Below are positions 1 through 8,633 of a DNA stretch of 64,000 nt, one piece after another. This DNA comes from Ruegeria sp. ANG-S4 (GTDB lineage Bacteria > Pseudomonadota > Alphaproteobacteria > Rhodobacterales > Rhodobacteraceae). The translations under genes were made by a program, and so were the position numbers. The notes beneath the pieces were generated by a model. That model saw nothing but the letters and a program-made list of their open reading frames with translations. It was not told where the DNA came from and did not search any database. Position 1 is the stretch's first letter, and each line of letters opens with the position of its first letter. Location of the stretch: positions 372,001 through 436,000 of the forward strand of contig NZ_JWLK01000001.1 in NCBI RefSeq assembly GCF_000814005.1, written 5' to 3'.

Positions 1-1
1 C

Positions 2-388
2 GAGTTGTTCACCGGTTTTTCGCGCGAACCGCTGATCGTTCAGAAGTTCTTGCCGGACGTCAGCAACGGCGACAAAAGGGTGATTTTGGTGGACGGAACG
101 CCCGTCGGCGCGATCAACCGCGTGCCCGCCGCAGGAGAGACCCGGTCGAACATGCATGTTGGCGGGCGACCTGAGAAGATTGGCCTGACAGAGCGCGATC
201 TGGAAATCTGCGCCAAAATCGGTCCTCTGCTGCAAGAGAAGGGTCAGATCTTTGTCGGCATAGATGTAATCGGGGACTACCTGACGGAGATAAATGTGAC
301 GTCCCCCACGGGCATTCAGGAACTGGAACGTTTTGACGGCGTCAACATAGCTGCAAAAATCTGGGACGCGATCGAGGCCAAACTCTAG
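2..388 (+). CDS. gshB: Glutathione synthetase, C-terminal part (cut by window edge)
   Basis: This is the last ~128 residues of an ATP-grasp glutathione synthetase, which joins gamma-glutamylcysteine to glycine in the cytosol. The visible part has the family's C-terminal ATP-grasp features: a strand with [12 protein letters not shown], the glycine-rich loop with NMHVGG, and the metal/phosphate motif [13 protein letters not shown]. The reading frame is open to the left edge, so the true start lies outside the window. The gene ends 4 bases into the 3' end of the convergent comM gene. The family assignment is firm; only the N-terminus is missing. Confidence 0.93.
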   Translation, partial: ELFTGFSREPLIVQKFLPDVSNGDKRVILVDGTPVGAINRVPAAGETRSNMHVGGRPEKIGLTERDLEICAKIGPLLQEKGQIFVGIDVIGDYLTEINVTSPTGIQELERFDGVNIAAKIWDAIEAKL

Positions 389-1899
389 GACGCGGCCTTG
401 GCGCTGATGCGAAAACTTAGCGCCTCTGCCACATGCGGACGGCGAATGTCAGCGGCGCCTTCCAAATCTGCTATCGTCCGGGCAACCCTCAGGATGCGAT
501 GAAAGGCGCGCGCGGACAGGCCAAACCGGTTTGCGGCTTTGAGGAGCAGGTCTTTGCCTTCGGCATCCGGGGCGGCGACTTCCTCCAGCAACTTGCCTTC
601 GACATCTGCGTTCTGTCGGGTTGTCGGCATGTCCCGGAATCGATCCGCCTGAACAAGACGTGCTTGTTCAACCCGTTCCGCGACCGCCGCGGAACTATCC
701 CCGGACGGCGGCAGGTCCAGATCGCTGAACTCGACCGGCGGAACCTCGAGCCGCAGATCAAAACGATCCATCAAAGGGCCGGAAATACGCCCAAGGTAAT
801 CCTCGCCGCAAATCGGAGCCCGTGAACAGGCCCGTGCCGGGTCGCTGAGATAACCGCATTTGCAGGGATTCGCAGCGGCAACCAACATGAAACGACAGGG
901 GTATTTCACATGGGCGTTGGCGCGGGCGACCATCACCTCACCGGTTTCAATCGGTTGTCGCAGGGTCTCAAGCACGGCACGCGGGAATTCAGGAAACTCG
1001 TCCATGAACAACACGCCATTATGCGCCAGCGAAATCTCGCCCGGTTTGGCACCTTTCCCGCCGCCGACAATCGCCGCCATTGAGGCCGTGTGATGCGGTT
1101 CGCGAAAGGGGCGCGCGCGGCTAATTCCGCCCTCGTCCAACAGCCCGCACAGCGATTGGATCATGGATGTTTCAAGCGCTTCCGCGGGTGTCAATGGCGG
1201 CAATATGCCCGGCAGTCGGGCGGCGAGCATGGATTTGCCGGACCCCGGGGTTCCGATCATAATCAGATGGTGCCGACCGGCCGCGGCAATCTCCAACGCA
1301 CGCTTGGCCCTTTCCTGACCTTTGACATCACGAAAATCACGTTCGGTTGGCGGCAATCTGACTTCACCGGGCAAAGCCGCCGCCAATGGGGATTGCCCTG
1401 AAAAGTGGCGCACGACATCGCCCAAGGACTCTGCTCCGATGACCCGAGTTGCATCGACCCAGGCCGCTTCGGCGCTGGAGGCGCGCGGGCACAACAGGCT
1501 GCGATCTCCGGTTGCGGCTGTCATCGCGGCGGGAAGGGCGCCGACAACGGGCACCAAAGATCCGTCCAGAGACAATTCCCCCAGCGCGACAGCGCTTTCC
1601 GCCGCGTCAGATGGGATGATTTCCAGGGCTGACAGTAAGGCCATTGCTATCGGAAGGTCAAAGTGACTTCCTTCCTTTGGCAGATCGGCTGGAGACAGAT
1701 TGATGGTGATCCGTTTCGACGGCAGTGCAATTGCCATCGCGCTGAGCGCACTGCGAACACGGTCGCGGGCCTCGGACACCGCTTTGTCCGGAAGGCCCAC
1801 AATCGAAAACGCGGGCAGACCCGGTGAGACAGCGCATTGTACTTCGACCGGTCGGGCATCAACCCCCTGAAACGCAACGGTATGAGCGCGGGCAACCAT
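385..1899 (-). CDS. comM: YifB/ComM family Mg-chelatase-like AAA+ ATPase
   Basis: A 504-residue protein, typical for YifB/ComM. The N-terminal ~180 residues form the Lon-protease-like fold of the family. The AAA+ module follows, with Walker A GTPGSGKS near residues 216-223 and Walker [11 protein letters not shown] near 295. The C-terminal Mg-chelatase extension carries [20 protein letters not shown]. In Vibrio and Acinetobacter, ComM is a hexameric helicase that promotes branch migration during natural transformation. That role here is inference from family. The start ATG at 1899 encodes [12 protein letters not shown], the usual N-terminus. Its stop overlaps gshB by 4 bases, tail to tail. Confidence 0.93.
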   Translation of the reverse strand: MVARAHTVAFQGVDARPVEVQCAVSPGLPAFSIVGLPDKAVSEARDRVRSALSAMAIALPSKRITINLSPADLPKEGSHFDLPIAMALLSALEIIPSDAAESAVALGELSLDGSLVPVVGALPAAMTAATGDRSLLCPRASSAEAAWVDATRVIGAESLGDVVRHFSGQSPLAAALPGEVRLPPTERDFRDVKGQERAKRALEIAAAGRHHLIMIGTPGSGKSMLAARLPGILPPLTPAEALETSMIQSLCGLLDEGGISRARPFREPHHTASMAAIVGGGKGAKPGEISLAHNGVLFMDEFPEFPRAVLETLRQPIETGEVMVARANAHVKYPCRFMLVAAANPCKCGYLSDPARACSRAPICGEDYLGRISGPLMDRFDLRLEVPPVEFSDLDLPPSGDSSAAVAERVEQARLVQADRFRDMPTTRQNADVEGKLLEEVAAPDAEGKDLLLKAANRFGLSARAFHRILRVARTIADLEGAADIRRPHVAEALSFRISAKAAS

Positions 1900-1946
1900 G
1901 AATGTCCTGTCTTTGGTTAACAGGACGTTGCTGCCACAATTGCGGT

Positions 1947-2831
1947 TTAGGAATCGTTAACGGTGTCCACCATTGTCTGGAACTGTGGCCAGGCTTCGGG
2001 GTCTGAAACGGTTTTGTCGCGACAGGTTGCATTGCAAAATCCCCAGACCTGTCCGTCGAGTTCCAGATAATGAGTCACAGGTTCACCGGAGTAGGGACAA
2101 AGCGCATTGACGGAGGGTCCCGTTTCGGTAGCTTTGGCGCGGGACGGGCTGCCAATAGGCCAGGGCGAGGCGGGTAGGTCCTGCGGATAGGGGAGCGGAT
2201 CATAGGCCACAGTAAGGCCCATCGCGCGCCATTGGCGAACGGACGTGTCGGACAGCAACATGTTGCAATAGGCAAGGCTGGCGTTCGACACGGGCAACTT
2301 GTATCCGACGATCCGCGCGGCCACGGGTGTGTAGAACACGTCCGCAAGACTGTACGACCCGAACAAAGGACCACTCTCTGACCCCGAGACCGAGCGCGCG
2401 TGCGCCCAAAGAGCCTCGATGCGTTGCAAATCAGAAAGGGTTTCAGCTGATGGCGTGAAACGATCCCAACAATGCTTTAACTGCATCGCGCATTCACCGC
2501 GCAGGGATGCAAAACCAGCCACCATTTCCGCGCACAGCCACCGGGCGGTTGCACGCTCGGCGGGGTCGGCAGGCCACAATTCGGCCTGCGGGTGGCGCTC
2601 GGCCAGAGTTTCAGCCATTGCCAGGCTTTCGCCGACAACCATTCCATCCGGCAGGCGAAGTGCGGGCACAAGACGAGCCGGAGCCAGTGCCGCCATATCC
2701 TGTGCCATGGTGCCGGAATACAAGCCCACCATGTGAGAGCGGTAAGGCAGGCCGAACTTCTCCAGCATCAGCCAACCACGCAAGGACCAGCTGGAAAACA
2801 GACGGTCGCCGATAAACAGATCATAGGTCAT
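1947..2831 (-). CDS. Glutathione S-transferase family protein with C-terminal Cys-rich tail
   Basis: A 294-residue protein. Residues ~1-80 look like a thioredoxin-fold GST N-domain (YDLFIGDRLFSSWSLRGWLML, then LVPALRLPDG and the ESLAMAETLAE loop), and ~90-210 like the helical C-domain. GSTs usually end near 210-230 residues. Here ~50 more follow, beginning at Cys245 (CPYSGEPVTHY) and containing Cys266 and Cys270 (GFCNATCRDK). That tail resembles a small metal-binding or YHS/TRASH-like module rather than a GST element, which is inference. Substrate unknown. The gene sits alone between comM and the cobalamin pair, all on the minus strand. Confidence 0.8.
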   Translation of the reverse strand: MTYDLFIGDRLFSSWSLRGWLMLEKFGLPYRSHMVGLYSGTMAQDMAALAPARLVPALRLPDGMVVGESLAMAETLAERHPQAELWPADPAERATARWLCAEMVAGFASLRGECAMQLKHCWDRFTPSAETLSDLQRIEALWAHARSVSGSESGPLFGSYSLADVFYTPVAARIVGYKLPVSNASLAYCNMLLSDTSVRQWRAMGLTVAYDPLPYPQDLPASPWPIGSPSRAKATETGPSVNALCPYSGEPVTHYLELDGQVWGFCNATCRDKTVSDPEAWPQFQTMVDTVNDS

Positions 2832-2890
2832 GGGGGTGACGATGGCGGACCCGCACGCGTCCGTAAATCAGTGATTTGTGCAATCCGCTA

Positions 2891-3469
2891 TCACGGACGG
2901 TGATTGATCCGACCAACAGACCAGCCATCCGTATGCCGTGTGATTTCGGTAACCGATAGATTGTCGATCCGATGCGAAAAGGCTTGTTGTGCATCGACAC
3001 CCAACGCTCTCTGGACCTGAGTCAGAATAACGCCGAAATGCGCAACTATGATCAACTCATGGCCGTTAAACTGCTGGATCAGATTGTCCAATGCGTGATC
3101 GACGCGGGCACGCACATCGTTCCAGCTTTCGCCATTGGGTGGACGAACGTCGCCGGGATTATCCCAATAAGCATAGGCCAATTGGGGATCTTCGGCTTCG
3201 ATCTCAGAAAACGGGCGCATTTCCCAGTTGCCAAAGTTGATTTCACGAAGATCACGAGAATGCGGCAGGCGTCGGCGAGCGTCTTGAATAGCCGAGGCTG
3301 TCTGTGCCGCGCGCAACAAGTCCGAAGACACGACGATACCGTCTTGCGGCAGGTGCGCGTTCAATCGTTCGATTGCGGCGCGATCGCTCAGATCGGCGGG
3401 CAGATCGGACCACCCGACCATCGTTTTTGCATGTGTCGGCCCATGCCGGACAAGGTGCAGTCGGGTCAC
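2891..3469 (-). CDS. Histidine phosphatase family protein, probable alpha-ribazole phosphatase (CobC-like)
   Basis: A 192-residue phosphoglycerate mutase-like histidine phosphatase. It starts with the RHG motif (LHLVRHGPT, catalytic His near residue 8) and has the second catalytic His in IIVAHFGVI. Its ATG overlaps the stop of the cobU gene by 4 bases, so the two are co-translated. Next to cobU the natural reading is CobC, which dephosphorylates alpha-ribazole phosphate in the lower-ligand branch of cobalamin assembly. The family is clear, but the substrate is inferred only from the neighbour, since this fold also covers phosphoglycerate mutases and SixA-type phosphatases. Confidence 0.8.
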   Translation of the reverse strand: MTRLHLVRHGPTHAKTMVGWSDLPADLSDRAAIERLNAHLPQDGIVVSSDLLRAAQTASAIQDARRRLPHSRDLREINFGNWEMRPFSEIEAEDPQLAYAYWDNPGDVRPPNGESWNDVRARVDHALDNLIQQFNGHELIIVAHFGVILTQVQRALGVDAQQAFSHRIDNLSVTEITRHTDGWSVGRINHRP

Positions 3470-3987
3470 GGCAATTGCCCCTTCAGGACCAGCGGCAATC
3501 CGGCAGTGACCTGCACAACGACATCTGCCTGTGCCGCCATCGCGATGTTGAGCCTGCCCTGCGCCTCGCGAAAGCGGCGGGACAGGGCGTTGTCTGGAAC
3601 GATGCCTTGACCGACCTCATTGGACACGACAACGACCTCTGCCGGGCAGTTCTGCAGCAAGTCCAGAAACGCGGTTTGCTCGCGCTTGAGATCATGTTCG
3701 GCCAGCAAGTGATTTGTCAGCCACATTGTCGCGCAATCCAGCAGACAAATCTGGTTGCGGGTCATGCCGTTCAGTGCCGGGCTCAGATCGAATGGAGCCT
3801 CAATTGTCGTCCACCCGGTGCCACGCTGTGCAATATGTTGCTCAACTTTTAGGCGCATCTCATCATCAAACACTTGTGATGTGGCGACATATGTTCTGTT
3901 TTTTCCAGACGAAACAACAAGTTGCTCGGAAAATGAGGACTTTCCGGATGCTGCGCCGCCCAGAATAAGGGTTAAATTAGGTCGCAC
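3466..3987 (-). CDS. cobU: Adenosylcobinamide kinase / adenosylcobinamide-phosphate guanylyltransferase
   Basis: A 173-residue CobU/CobP enzyme. It phosphorylates adenosylcobinamide and then transfers GMP to make AdoCbi-GDP in cobalamin biosynthesis. The N-terminal P-loop is LILGGAASGKSSFSE. NRTYVATSQVFDDEM, HIAQRGTGWTTIEAP and LLDCATMWLTNHLL are standard family blocks, and VSNEVGQGIVPDNALSRRFRE matches the C-terminal signature. I place the start at GTG 3987, preceded by AAGG, because the longer open frame upstream lacks family similarity and would run into the rpoH2 promoter. It overlaps the downstream phosphatase by 4 bases. Confidence 0.9.
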   Translation of the reverse strand: MRPNLTLILGGAASGKSSFSEQLVVSSGKNRTYVATSQVFDDEMRLKVEQHIAQRGTGWTTIEAPFDLSPALNGMTRNQICLLDCATMWLTNHLLAEHDLKREQTAFLDLLQNCPAEVVVVSNEVGQGIVPDNALSRRFREAQGRLNIAMAAQADVVVQVTAGLPLVLKGQLP

Positions 3988-4004
3988 TATTCTTACCTTT
4001 TCGG

Positions 4005-4034
4005 TGATCCACCCGGTGTCGTCCTGCGTAAAGT
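4005..4034 (+). promoter_or_regulatory. Sigma-E (RpoE/ChrR)-type promoter of rpoH2
   Basis: TGATCC (4005-4010) is followed after exactly 18 bases by TAAAGT (4029-4034), 53 bases before the rpoH2 start codon. In Rhodobacter sphaeroides, RpoE promoters have TGATCC about 18 bp from a TAA-containing -10, and rpoHII is a direct target. The match in sequence, spacing and target gene makes this a well-supported prediction, though not an experimental one. Confidence 0.75.
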
Positions 4035-4087
4035 TCACAGGTCGGCAAATCAAGTCCGGCCAGCGCCGATAAATATGGGAGAATTGC

Positions 4088-4966
4088 ATGGCACTGGACA
4101 ATGCGAGTGATTTTTCGATGTCCCGGCAGGCGATGAAGGCAGAACTGCTGGACGCAGAGACGGAATTACGCCTTGCATACGCTTGGCGCGACAACAGGGA
4201 TGAACAAGCCCTGCACCGGCTCATTACGGCCTACATGCGATTGGCGATATCAATGGCCGCAAAGTTCAAGCGTTATGGCGCACCGATGAACGACTTGATC
4301 CAAGAGGCCGGTCTGGGTCTGATGAAAGCGGCAGACAAGTTTGATCCCGATCGCGGTGTTCGTTTTTCGACCTATGCGGTCTGGTGGATCAAAGCGAGCA
4401 TCCAGGATTACGTGATGCGCAACTGGTCGATGGTGCGCACCGGGTCGACCTCCTCCCAGAAATCGTTGTTCTTCAACATGCGTCGGGTTCAGGCCAGATT
4501 GGAGCGCGAAGCCGCGACCGAGGGCCAGGATTTGGATCGGCATCAACTGCACCAGTTGATCGCTGCGGAAATTGGCGTGCCGTTGCGCGATGTGGAAATG
4601 ATGGAAGGCCGCTTGTCCGGATCGGATTTTTCGTTGAATGCCGTTCAGTCCGCCGACGAAGACGGGCGCGAATGGATCGACGCGTTGGAAGACGAGCGCG
4701 AACAAGCCGCCGAAGTGGTTGAAAACAGCCATGACACGCAGCAGTTGCGTGATTGGCTGGTGGCGGCAATGCAAGCGCTGAATGATCGGGAGCGCTTTAT
4801 CATTCGCGAGCGAAAGTTGCGTGAGCCTGCGCGCACTCTGGAAAGTCTTGGACAGGAACTGGGTCTTTCGAAAGAACGCATTCGCCAGCTCGAGGCGGCG
4901 GCCTTTGTGAAAATGCGCAAGAACCTTGAAGCTCAATCGCGTGAGGTGCAACACTTCTTCGCATGA
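4088..4966 (+). CDS. rpoH2: Sigma-32 family RNA polymerase sigma factor, RpoHII type
   Basis: A 292-residue alternative sigma factor. Region 2 (about residues 40-110) has LIQEAGLGLMKAADKFDP and RFSTYAVWWIKASIQDYVMRN. Then comes MVRTGSTSSQKSLFFN, the RpoH-box region. Region 4 near 225-285 has the helix-turn-helix TLESLGQELGLSKERIRQLE. The short N-terminus and the wording of these blocks fit RpoHII of Rhodobacteraceae rather than the classical heat-shock RpoHI. RpoHII governs the late response to singlet oxygen and other stresses. It has a GGGAGA ribosome site and a sigma-E-like promoter upstream. Its stop overlaps the next gene by 4 bases. Confidence 0.92.
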   Translation: MALDNASDFSMSRQAMKAELLDAETELRLAYAWRDNRDEQALHRLITAYMRLAISMAAKFKRYGAPMNDLIQEAGLGLMKAADKFDPDRGVRFSTYAVWWIKASIQDYVMRNWSMVRTGSTSSQKSLFFNMRRVQARLEREAATEGQDLDRHQLHQLIAAEIGVPLRDVEMMEGRLSGSDFSLNAVQSADEDGREWIDALEDEREQAAEVVENSHDTQQLRDWLVAAMQALNDRERFIIRERKLREPARTLESLGQELGLSKERIRQLEAAAFVKMRKNLEAQSREVQHFFA

Positions 4967-5778
4967 AACAATTTGCGATTCTGGCGTGCGCCTGCGCCAT
5001 TTTGATCGGCTCGATCCGCCCTGGATCGGCGGGCGATCTGATCCCGGAAGATGTCGCCGATGCAATGCAATCGGCCGACATCGTCATTCTCGGCGAAATC
5101 CATGACAACCCGCAGCACCATCTGGTGCAGACCGAGGCGATCGAGGCGATCTCACCATCGGCAGTTGTGTGGGAGATGGTGACCGAAGAAGGCGCACAGC
5201 GCCTTGCACAAAAGGCGGCGACCAACCCCGAAGAGTTGTCTCGCATTTTACGGTGGGCCGAGTCGGGCTGGCCGCCCCTCAGTATGTATTACCCGGTTTT
5301 TCAGGCGACAAATGCGCCTGTTTACGGGGCTATGGTACCGCGTGCCGCGGCCCAGGCGGCCATGAAACGTGGGGCTGCGACAGCCTTGGGCGCAGATGCC
5401 GCCCGCTACGGTCTGACCGTTCCGCTTGCGCCGGATGACCAGGCCGCCCGCGAGGCGGATCAGCTATTGGCACATTGCAATGCGATTCCCGAAGAGTCCC
5501 TGCCCCAAATGGTAGCAATCCAGCGCCTGCGGGATGCGGTTTTGACTCGGTCGATCCTGACGGCAGTGGAAGAAACTGGCGGACCCGTGGCGGTGATCAC
5601 CGGAAATGGTCATGCGCGAAAAGACCGTGGTATCCCGACCTTCCTGTCGCGATTGCGTCCCGGGTTGAAGGTCTTTGTGCTGGGCCAGTCTGAGGACGGT
5701 GTGATCAATGGCGAGTTTGACGCGGTCATCGACAGTCCCACGATAGACAGGGAAGACCCCTGCAAGGCCTTCGAGTAA
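4963..5778 (+). CDS. ChaN family haem-binding-type protein, secreted
   Basis: A 271-residue protein. An N-terminal signal peptide (KQFAILACACAILIGSIRPGSAG) is followed by a ChaN/DUF399 domain. Recognisable blocks are VILGEIHDNPQHHLVQ near residue 45, VVWEMVTEEGAQRL, GWPPLSMYYPVFQ and AVITGNGHARKDRGIP near 205. Campylobacter ChaN is a haem-binding lipoprotein that sits under the outer membrane. Here the signal sequence lacks an obvious Cys lipobox at the cleavage site. Translational coupling to rpoH2 through an ATGA overlap suggests shared stress control. Function in haem or iron handling is inference from the family. Confidence 0.82.
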   Translation: MKQFAILACACAILIGSIRPGSAGDLIPEDVADAMQSADIVILGEIHDNPQHHLVQTEAIEAISPSAVVWEMVTEEGAQRLAQKAATNPEELSRILRWAESGWPPLSMYYPVFQATNAPVYGAMVPRAAAQAAMKRGAATALGADAARYGLTVPLAPDDQAAREADQLLAHCNAIPEESLPQMVAIQRLRDAVLTRSILTAVEETGGPVAVITGNGHARKDRGIPTFLSRLRPGLKVFVLGQSEDGVINGEFDAVIDSPTIDREDPCKAFE

Positions 5779-5850
5779 CAGAATTAACCGCTGGAACTCG
5801 GGCCGTGCGTTGCCTAAGGTCAGCGCCGACCGTGATGGGAAGGGCTGAAC

Positions 5851-7047
5851 ATGCTGGCATCGAAACGAATCCTGCTGATCATCGGCGGCGGTATCGCGGC
5901 GTACAAGTCACTCGACCTGATCCGCCGGTTGACCGAGCGCGGCGCCGCTGTGACGCCGGTGCTAACCCGGGCAGCAGAAGAATTCGTGACGCCCCTTTCT
6001 GTGTCAGCCCTTGCCGGAGAAAAGACCTACCGCGATCTTTTTGATCTGACGGATGAGGCAGAAATGGGTCATATTCAACTGTCACGCTCGGCCGACCTTA
6101 TCGTTGTGGCGCCAACTACGGCCGATTTGATGGGCAAGATGGCGGCAGGTTTGGCAAATGATCTTGCATCGACCCTTTTGATGGCGACCGATACGCCGGT
6201 CTTGTGCGCGCCGGCGATGAATGTGCGCATGTGGGACCACCCGGCGACTCAGCGCAATCTGGCGCAACTCACGGCGGACGGTGTCCGGTTTGTCGGCCCG
6301 AACGAGGGCGATATGGCTTGCGGCGAATATGGGCCAGGTCGTATGTCGGAACCGCTGGAGATCGTCGCGGCGATAGAGGCACCGCTGTCTGATGGCCCGT
6401 TGTCCGGAAAACGCATCCTCGTGACATCTGGCCCAACGCACGAACCAATTGATCCGGTTCGGTATATCGCCAACCGATCTTCGGGCGCGCAAGGAACGGC
6501 CATTGCGCGCGCATTGTCTGCGTTGGGGGCCGAGGTTGTTTTCGTCACCGGCCCGGCGGAGGTTCCCCCACCGGACGGCGTCGAGGTCGTCCGGGTGGAA
6601 ACTGCACTACAGATGTCGGATGCGGTAGAAGCGGCGCTGCCTGTGGACGCTGGCGTTTTTGCGGCGGCGGTCGCGGATTGGCGGATGGCATCGGCCTCGG
6701 ACCGCAAACTGAAGAAAAGCCGGGATGGGCTGCCGGAACTGGAATTTGCCGAAAACCCGGACATCCTGAAACGCGTATCCGGAATGACGCGCGGCAGACC
6801 GGGCCTTGTTGTCGGATTTGCCGCCGAAACGGATAACGTTGTCGAACATGCCAGTGCCAAGCGCGCGCGAAAGGGCTGTGACTGGATATTGGCCAACGAT
6901 GTCAGCCCGTCGACCGGAATTATGGGTGGATCCGAAAACGCAGTTGTCCTGATCTCGGAAGACGGTGTCGAAAAATGGCCTCGCATGGACAAGGGTCTGG
7001 TCGCAAACCGGTTGGCGCAAAAGATTGCCGAGACGCTGGCGCGCTGA
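5851..7047 (+). CDS. coaBC: Bifunctional phosphopantothenoylcysteine decarboxylase / phosphopantothenate-cysteine ligase
   Basis: A 398-residue CoaBC enzyme carrying out two successive steps of coenzyme A synthesis. The N-terminal flavoprotein CoaC half (about 1-185) has GGGIAAYKSLDLIRRL, the conserved catalytic His within AEMGHIQLSR, and APAMNVRMWDHPATQRN. The C-terminal CoaB half begins at KRILVTSGPTHEPIDPVRYIANRSSG and includes AAAVADWR and the KLKKS loop. GGGAAGGGC just before the ATG is the ribosome site. It lies in the plus-strand run with dut and moeB and may be co-transcribed from the rpoH2 promoter. Confidence 0.96.
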   Translation: MLASKRILLIIGGGIAAYKSLDLIRRLTERGAAVTPVLTRAAEEFVTPLSVSALAGEKTYRDLFDLTDEAEMGHIQLSRSADLIVVAPTTADLMGKMAAGLANDLASTLLMATDTPVLCAPAMNVRMWDHPATQRNLAQLTADGVRFVGPNEGDMACGEYGPGRMSEPLEIVAAIEAPLSDGPLSGKRILVTSGPTHEPIDPVRYIANRSSGAQGTAIARALSALGAEVVFVTGPAEVPPPDGVEVVRVETALQMSDAVEAALPVDAGVFAAAVADWRMASASDRKLKKSRDGLPELEFAENPDILKRVSGMTRGRPGLVVGFAAETDNVVEHASAKRARKGCDWILANDVSPSTGIMGGSENAVVLISEDGVEKWPRMDKGLVANRLAQKIAETLAR

Positions 7048-7074
7048 GCAAATCTGGAAAGGAAAGGTTCAATA

Positions 7075-7530
7075 ATGGTCGCAATTCGTGTCATTCGTGA
7101 GGACTGGGCCGACCAATCGGTTGCGTTGCCTGCTTACGAAACGGCAGGAGCCGCTGGTGCGGACGTGCGGGCGAACCTGCCGGACGGTGCGCCGATCATT
7201 TTGCAACCCGGTCAGCGGTCGCTGGTTCCAACCGGACTGCGGATAGAGATTCCGCCGGGATATGAGGTGCAAGTTCGTCCGCGTTCGGGGCTCGCACTGA
7301 AACATGGGATTACTTTGCCCAATACACCCGGAACTATTGACAGTGATTACCGTGGGCCGCTGGGCGTGATCGTCCTGAACGCGGGGCACGAAGCTTTTGA
7401 GATCGCACATGGAGAACGTATCGCGCAGCTTGTTGTCGCACCGGTGGTTCAGGCCGCATTCGAGACGGTAGAGATGTTAGGCGAAACCCAACGCGGGGCG
7501 GGTGGCTTCGGCTCGACAGGTCGCGGCTGA
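7075..7530 (+). CDS. dut: Deoxyuridine 5'-triphosphate nucleotidohydrolase (dUTPase)
   Basis: A 151-residue trimeric dUTPase that hydrolyses dUTP to dUMP, keeping uracil out of DNA and supplying thymidylate synthesis. The five family motifs are present in order: [37 protein letters not shown], the [10 protein letters not shown] block, and the flexible C-terminal [11 protein letters not shown] arm. GGAAAGG precedes the ATG. Its stop shares one base with the start of the next gene (TGATG), so the two are translationally coupled. The pairing of coaBC and dut is common in bacteria. Confidence 0.96.
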   Translation: MVAIRVIREDWADQSVALPAYETAGAAGADVRANLPDGAPIILQPGQRSLVPTGLRIEIPPGYEVQVRPRSGLALKHGITLPNTPGTIDSDYRGPLGVIVLNAGHEAFEIAHGERIAQLVVAPVVQAAFETVEMLGETQRGAGGFGSTGRG

Positions 7531-8576
7531 TGCTTCTGGTTCTGCTGTTGGCGGCTGGCCTTTGGGGTCTGGGATACATCGCCGGTGTGTCCAAGACCGC
7601 GCGCGTGACATCCGTTTCGGTTCTGCTTTTGGGTGTGATGCTGGCTCAGTTGGTTTTGCCAGACGGGCACCCCTTGCGCCAGGCTACCGGCGGTTCTGCG
7701 GCGATGTGGTTGATCCTTGCCGGATTTGCGGCCTTGGTTTTGGTTTACGGTCGCGTCTTGAAGGCGCTGCGCAACCGCGCGACACCGACCGCTGCCGAAG
7801 GACCATCCACGTCATCGGACAAGTTCAGCGAAACCGAGTTGGAGCGCTACGCACGACATATCGTTTTGCGCGAATTGGGTGGTCCGGGGCAGAAGCGCTT
7901 GAAAATGGCGCGTGTTCTGGTCATTGGCGCCGGCGGTCTGGGCGCGCCAGCGTTGCAGTATTTGGCTGCAGCCGGTGTCGGGACAATCGGTGTCATTGAC
8001 GATGACGAGGTTGAAAACGCCAATCTTCAGCGGCAGGTTATTCACCGCGACGCGGATATCGGCATGCCCAAGGTATTTTCGGCGCAACAGGCTATGGAGG
8101 CTCAGAATCCGAACGTGGTAGTTCTGCCCTACAATCGCCGATTGACCGAGGAGATTGCGAGCGACTTGTTCGGGGATTTCGATTTGATCCTTGACGGTAC
8201 GGATAACTTCGAAACCCGTTATCTTGCCAATCGAACTGCGGTTGCATTGAAGAAACCGCTGATCTCGGGAGCATTGTCGCAGTGGGAAGGGCAACTGAGC
8301 GTCTTTGATCCGGCAACGTCTGGGCCCTGCTATCAGTGCATCTTCCCCGAAGCGCCAGCGCCGGAACTTGCCCCATCCTGCGCCCAGGCCGGGGTTATTG
8401 GTCCGCTGCCCGGTGTCATCGGGTCGATGATGGCGGCAGAGGCGATCAAAGTGATCACAGGTGCCGGGCAGGCACTGCGGGGCGAGATGGTTATTTATGA
8501 CGCGCTTTACGGTGAAAGCCGAAAGATATCGCTGTCGAAACGAGCGGACTGCCCAGTTTGCGGCAGTTCTGCCTAG
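7530..8576 (+). CDS. moeB: HesA/MoeB/ThiF family adenylyltransferase with N-terminal membrane extension
   Basis: A 348-residue E1-like enzyme. Residues ~105-348 are a MoeB/ThiF domain. The nucleotide-binding loop is VIGAGGLGAPALQYLAAAGVG near 131, DNFETRYLANRTAV follows, and two zinc CxxC pairs are at CYQC (~268) and CPVC (~342). MoeB adenylates the C-terminus of MoaD for molybdopterin synthesis. Bacterial MoeB normally begins at the soluble domain. Here ~85 residues precede it with two or three hydrophobic segments (LLVLLLAAGLWGLGYIAG, VSVLLLGVMLAQLV and MWLILAGFAALVLVYG), suggesting a membrane-anchored version. Role in Moco or in another sulfur-carrier pathway cannot be settled from this window. 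Confidence 0.85.
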   Translation: MLLVLLLAAGLWGLGYIAGVSKTARVTSVSVLLLGVMLAQLVLPDGHPLRQATGGSAAMWLILAGFAALVLVYGRVLKALRNRATPTAAEGPSTSSDKFSETELERYARHIVLRELGGPGQKRLKMARVLVIGAGGLGAPALQYLAAAGVGTIGVIDDDEVENANLQRQVIHRDADIGMPKVFSAQQAMEAQNPNVVVLPYNRRLTEEIASDLFGDFDLILDGTDNFETRYLANRTAVALKKPLISGALSQWEGQLSVFDPATSGPCYQCIFPEAPAPELAPSCAQAGVIGPLPGVIGSMMAAEAIKVITGAGQALRGEMVIYDALYGESRKISLSKRADCPVCGSSA

Positions 8577-8633
8577 GCCCCCTCTGGACCATCGGTCACC
8601 GCGATCTTAGCTGTATGGTCAAAGGAGACCTGA

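Noticed and set aside
3988..4087. Cobalamin riboswitch upstream of cobU
   Set aside because: The 100-base gap is too short and lacks the conserved B12-box; it is instead occupied by the sigma-E-type promoter for rpoH2.
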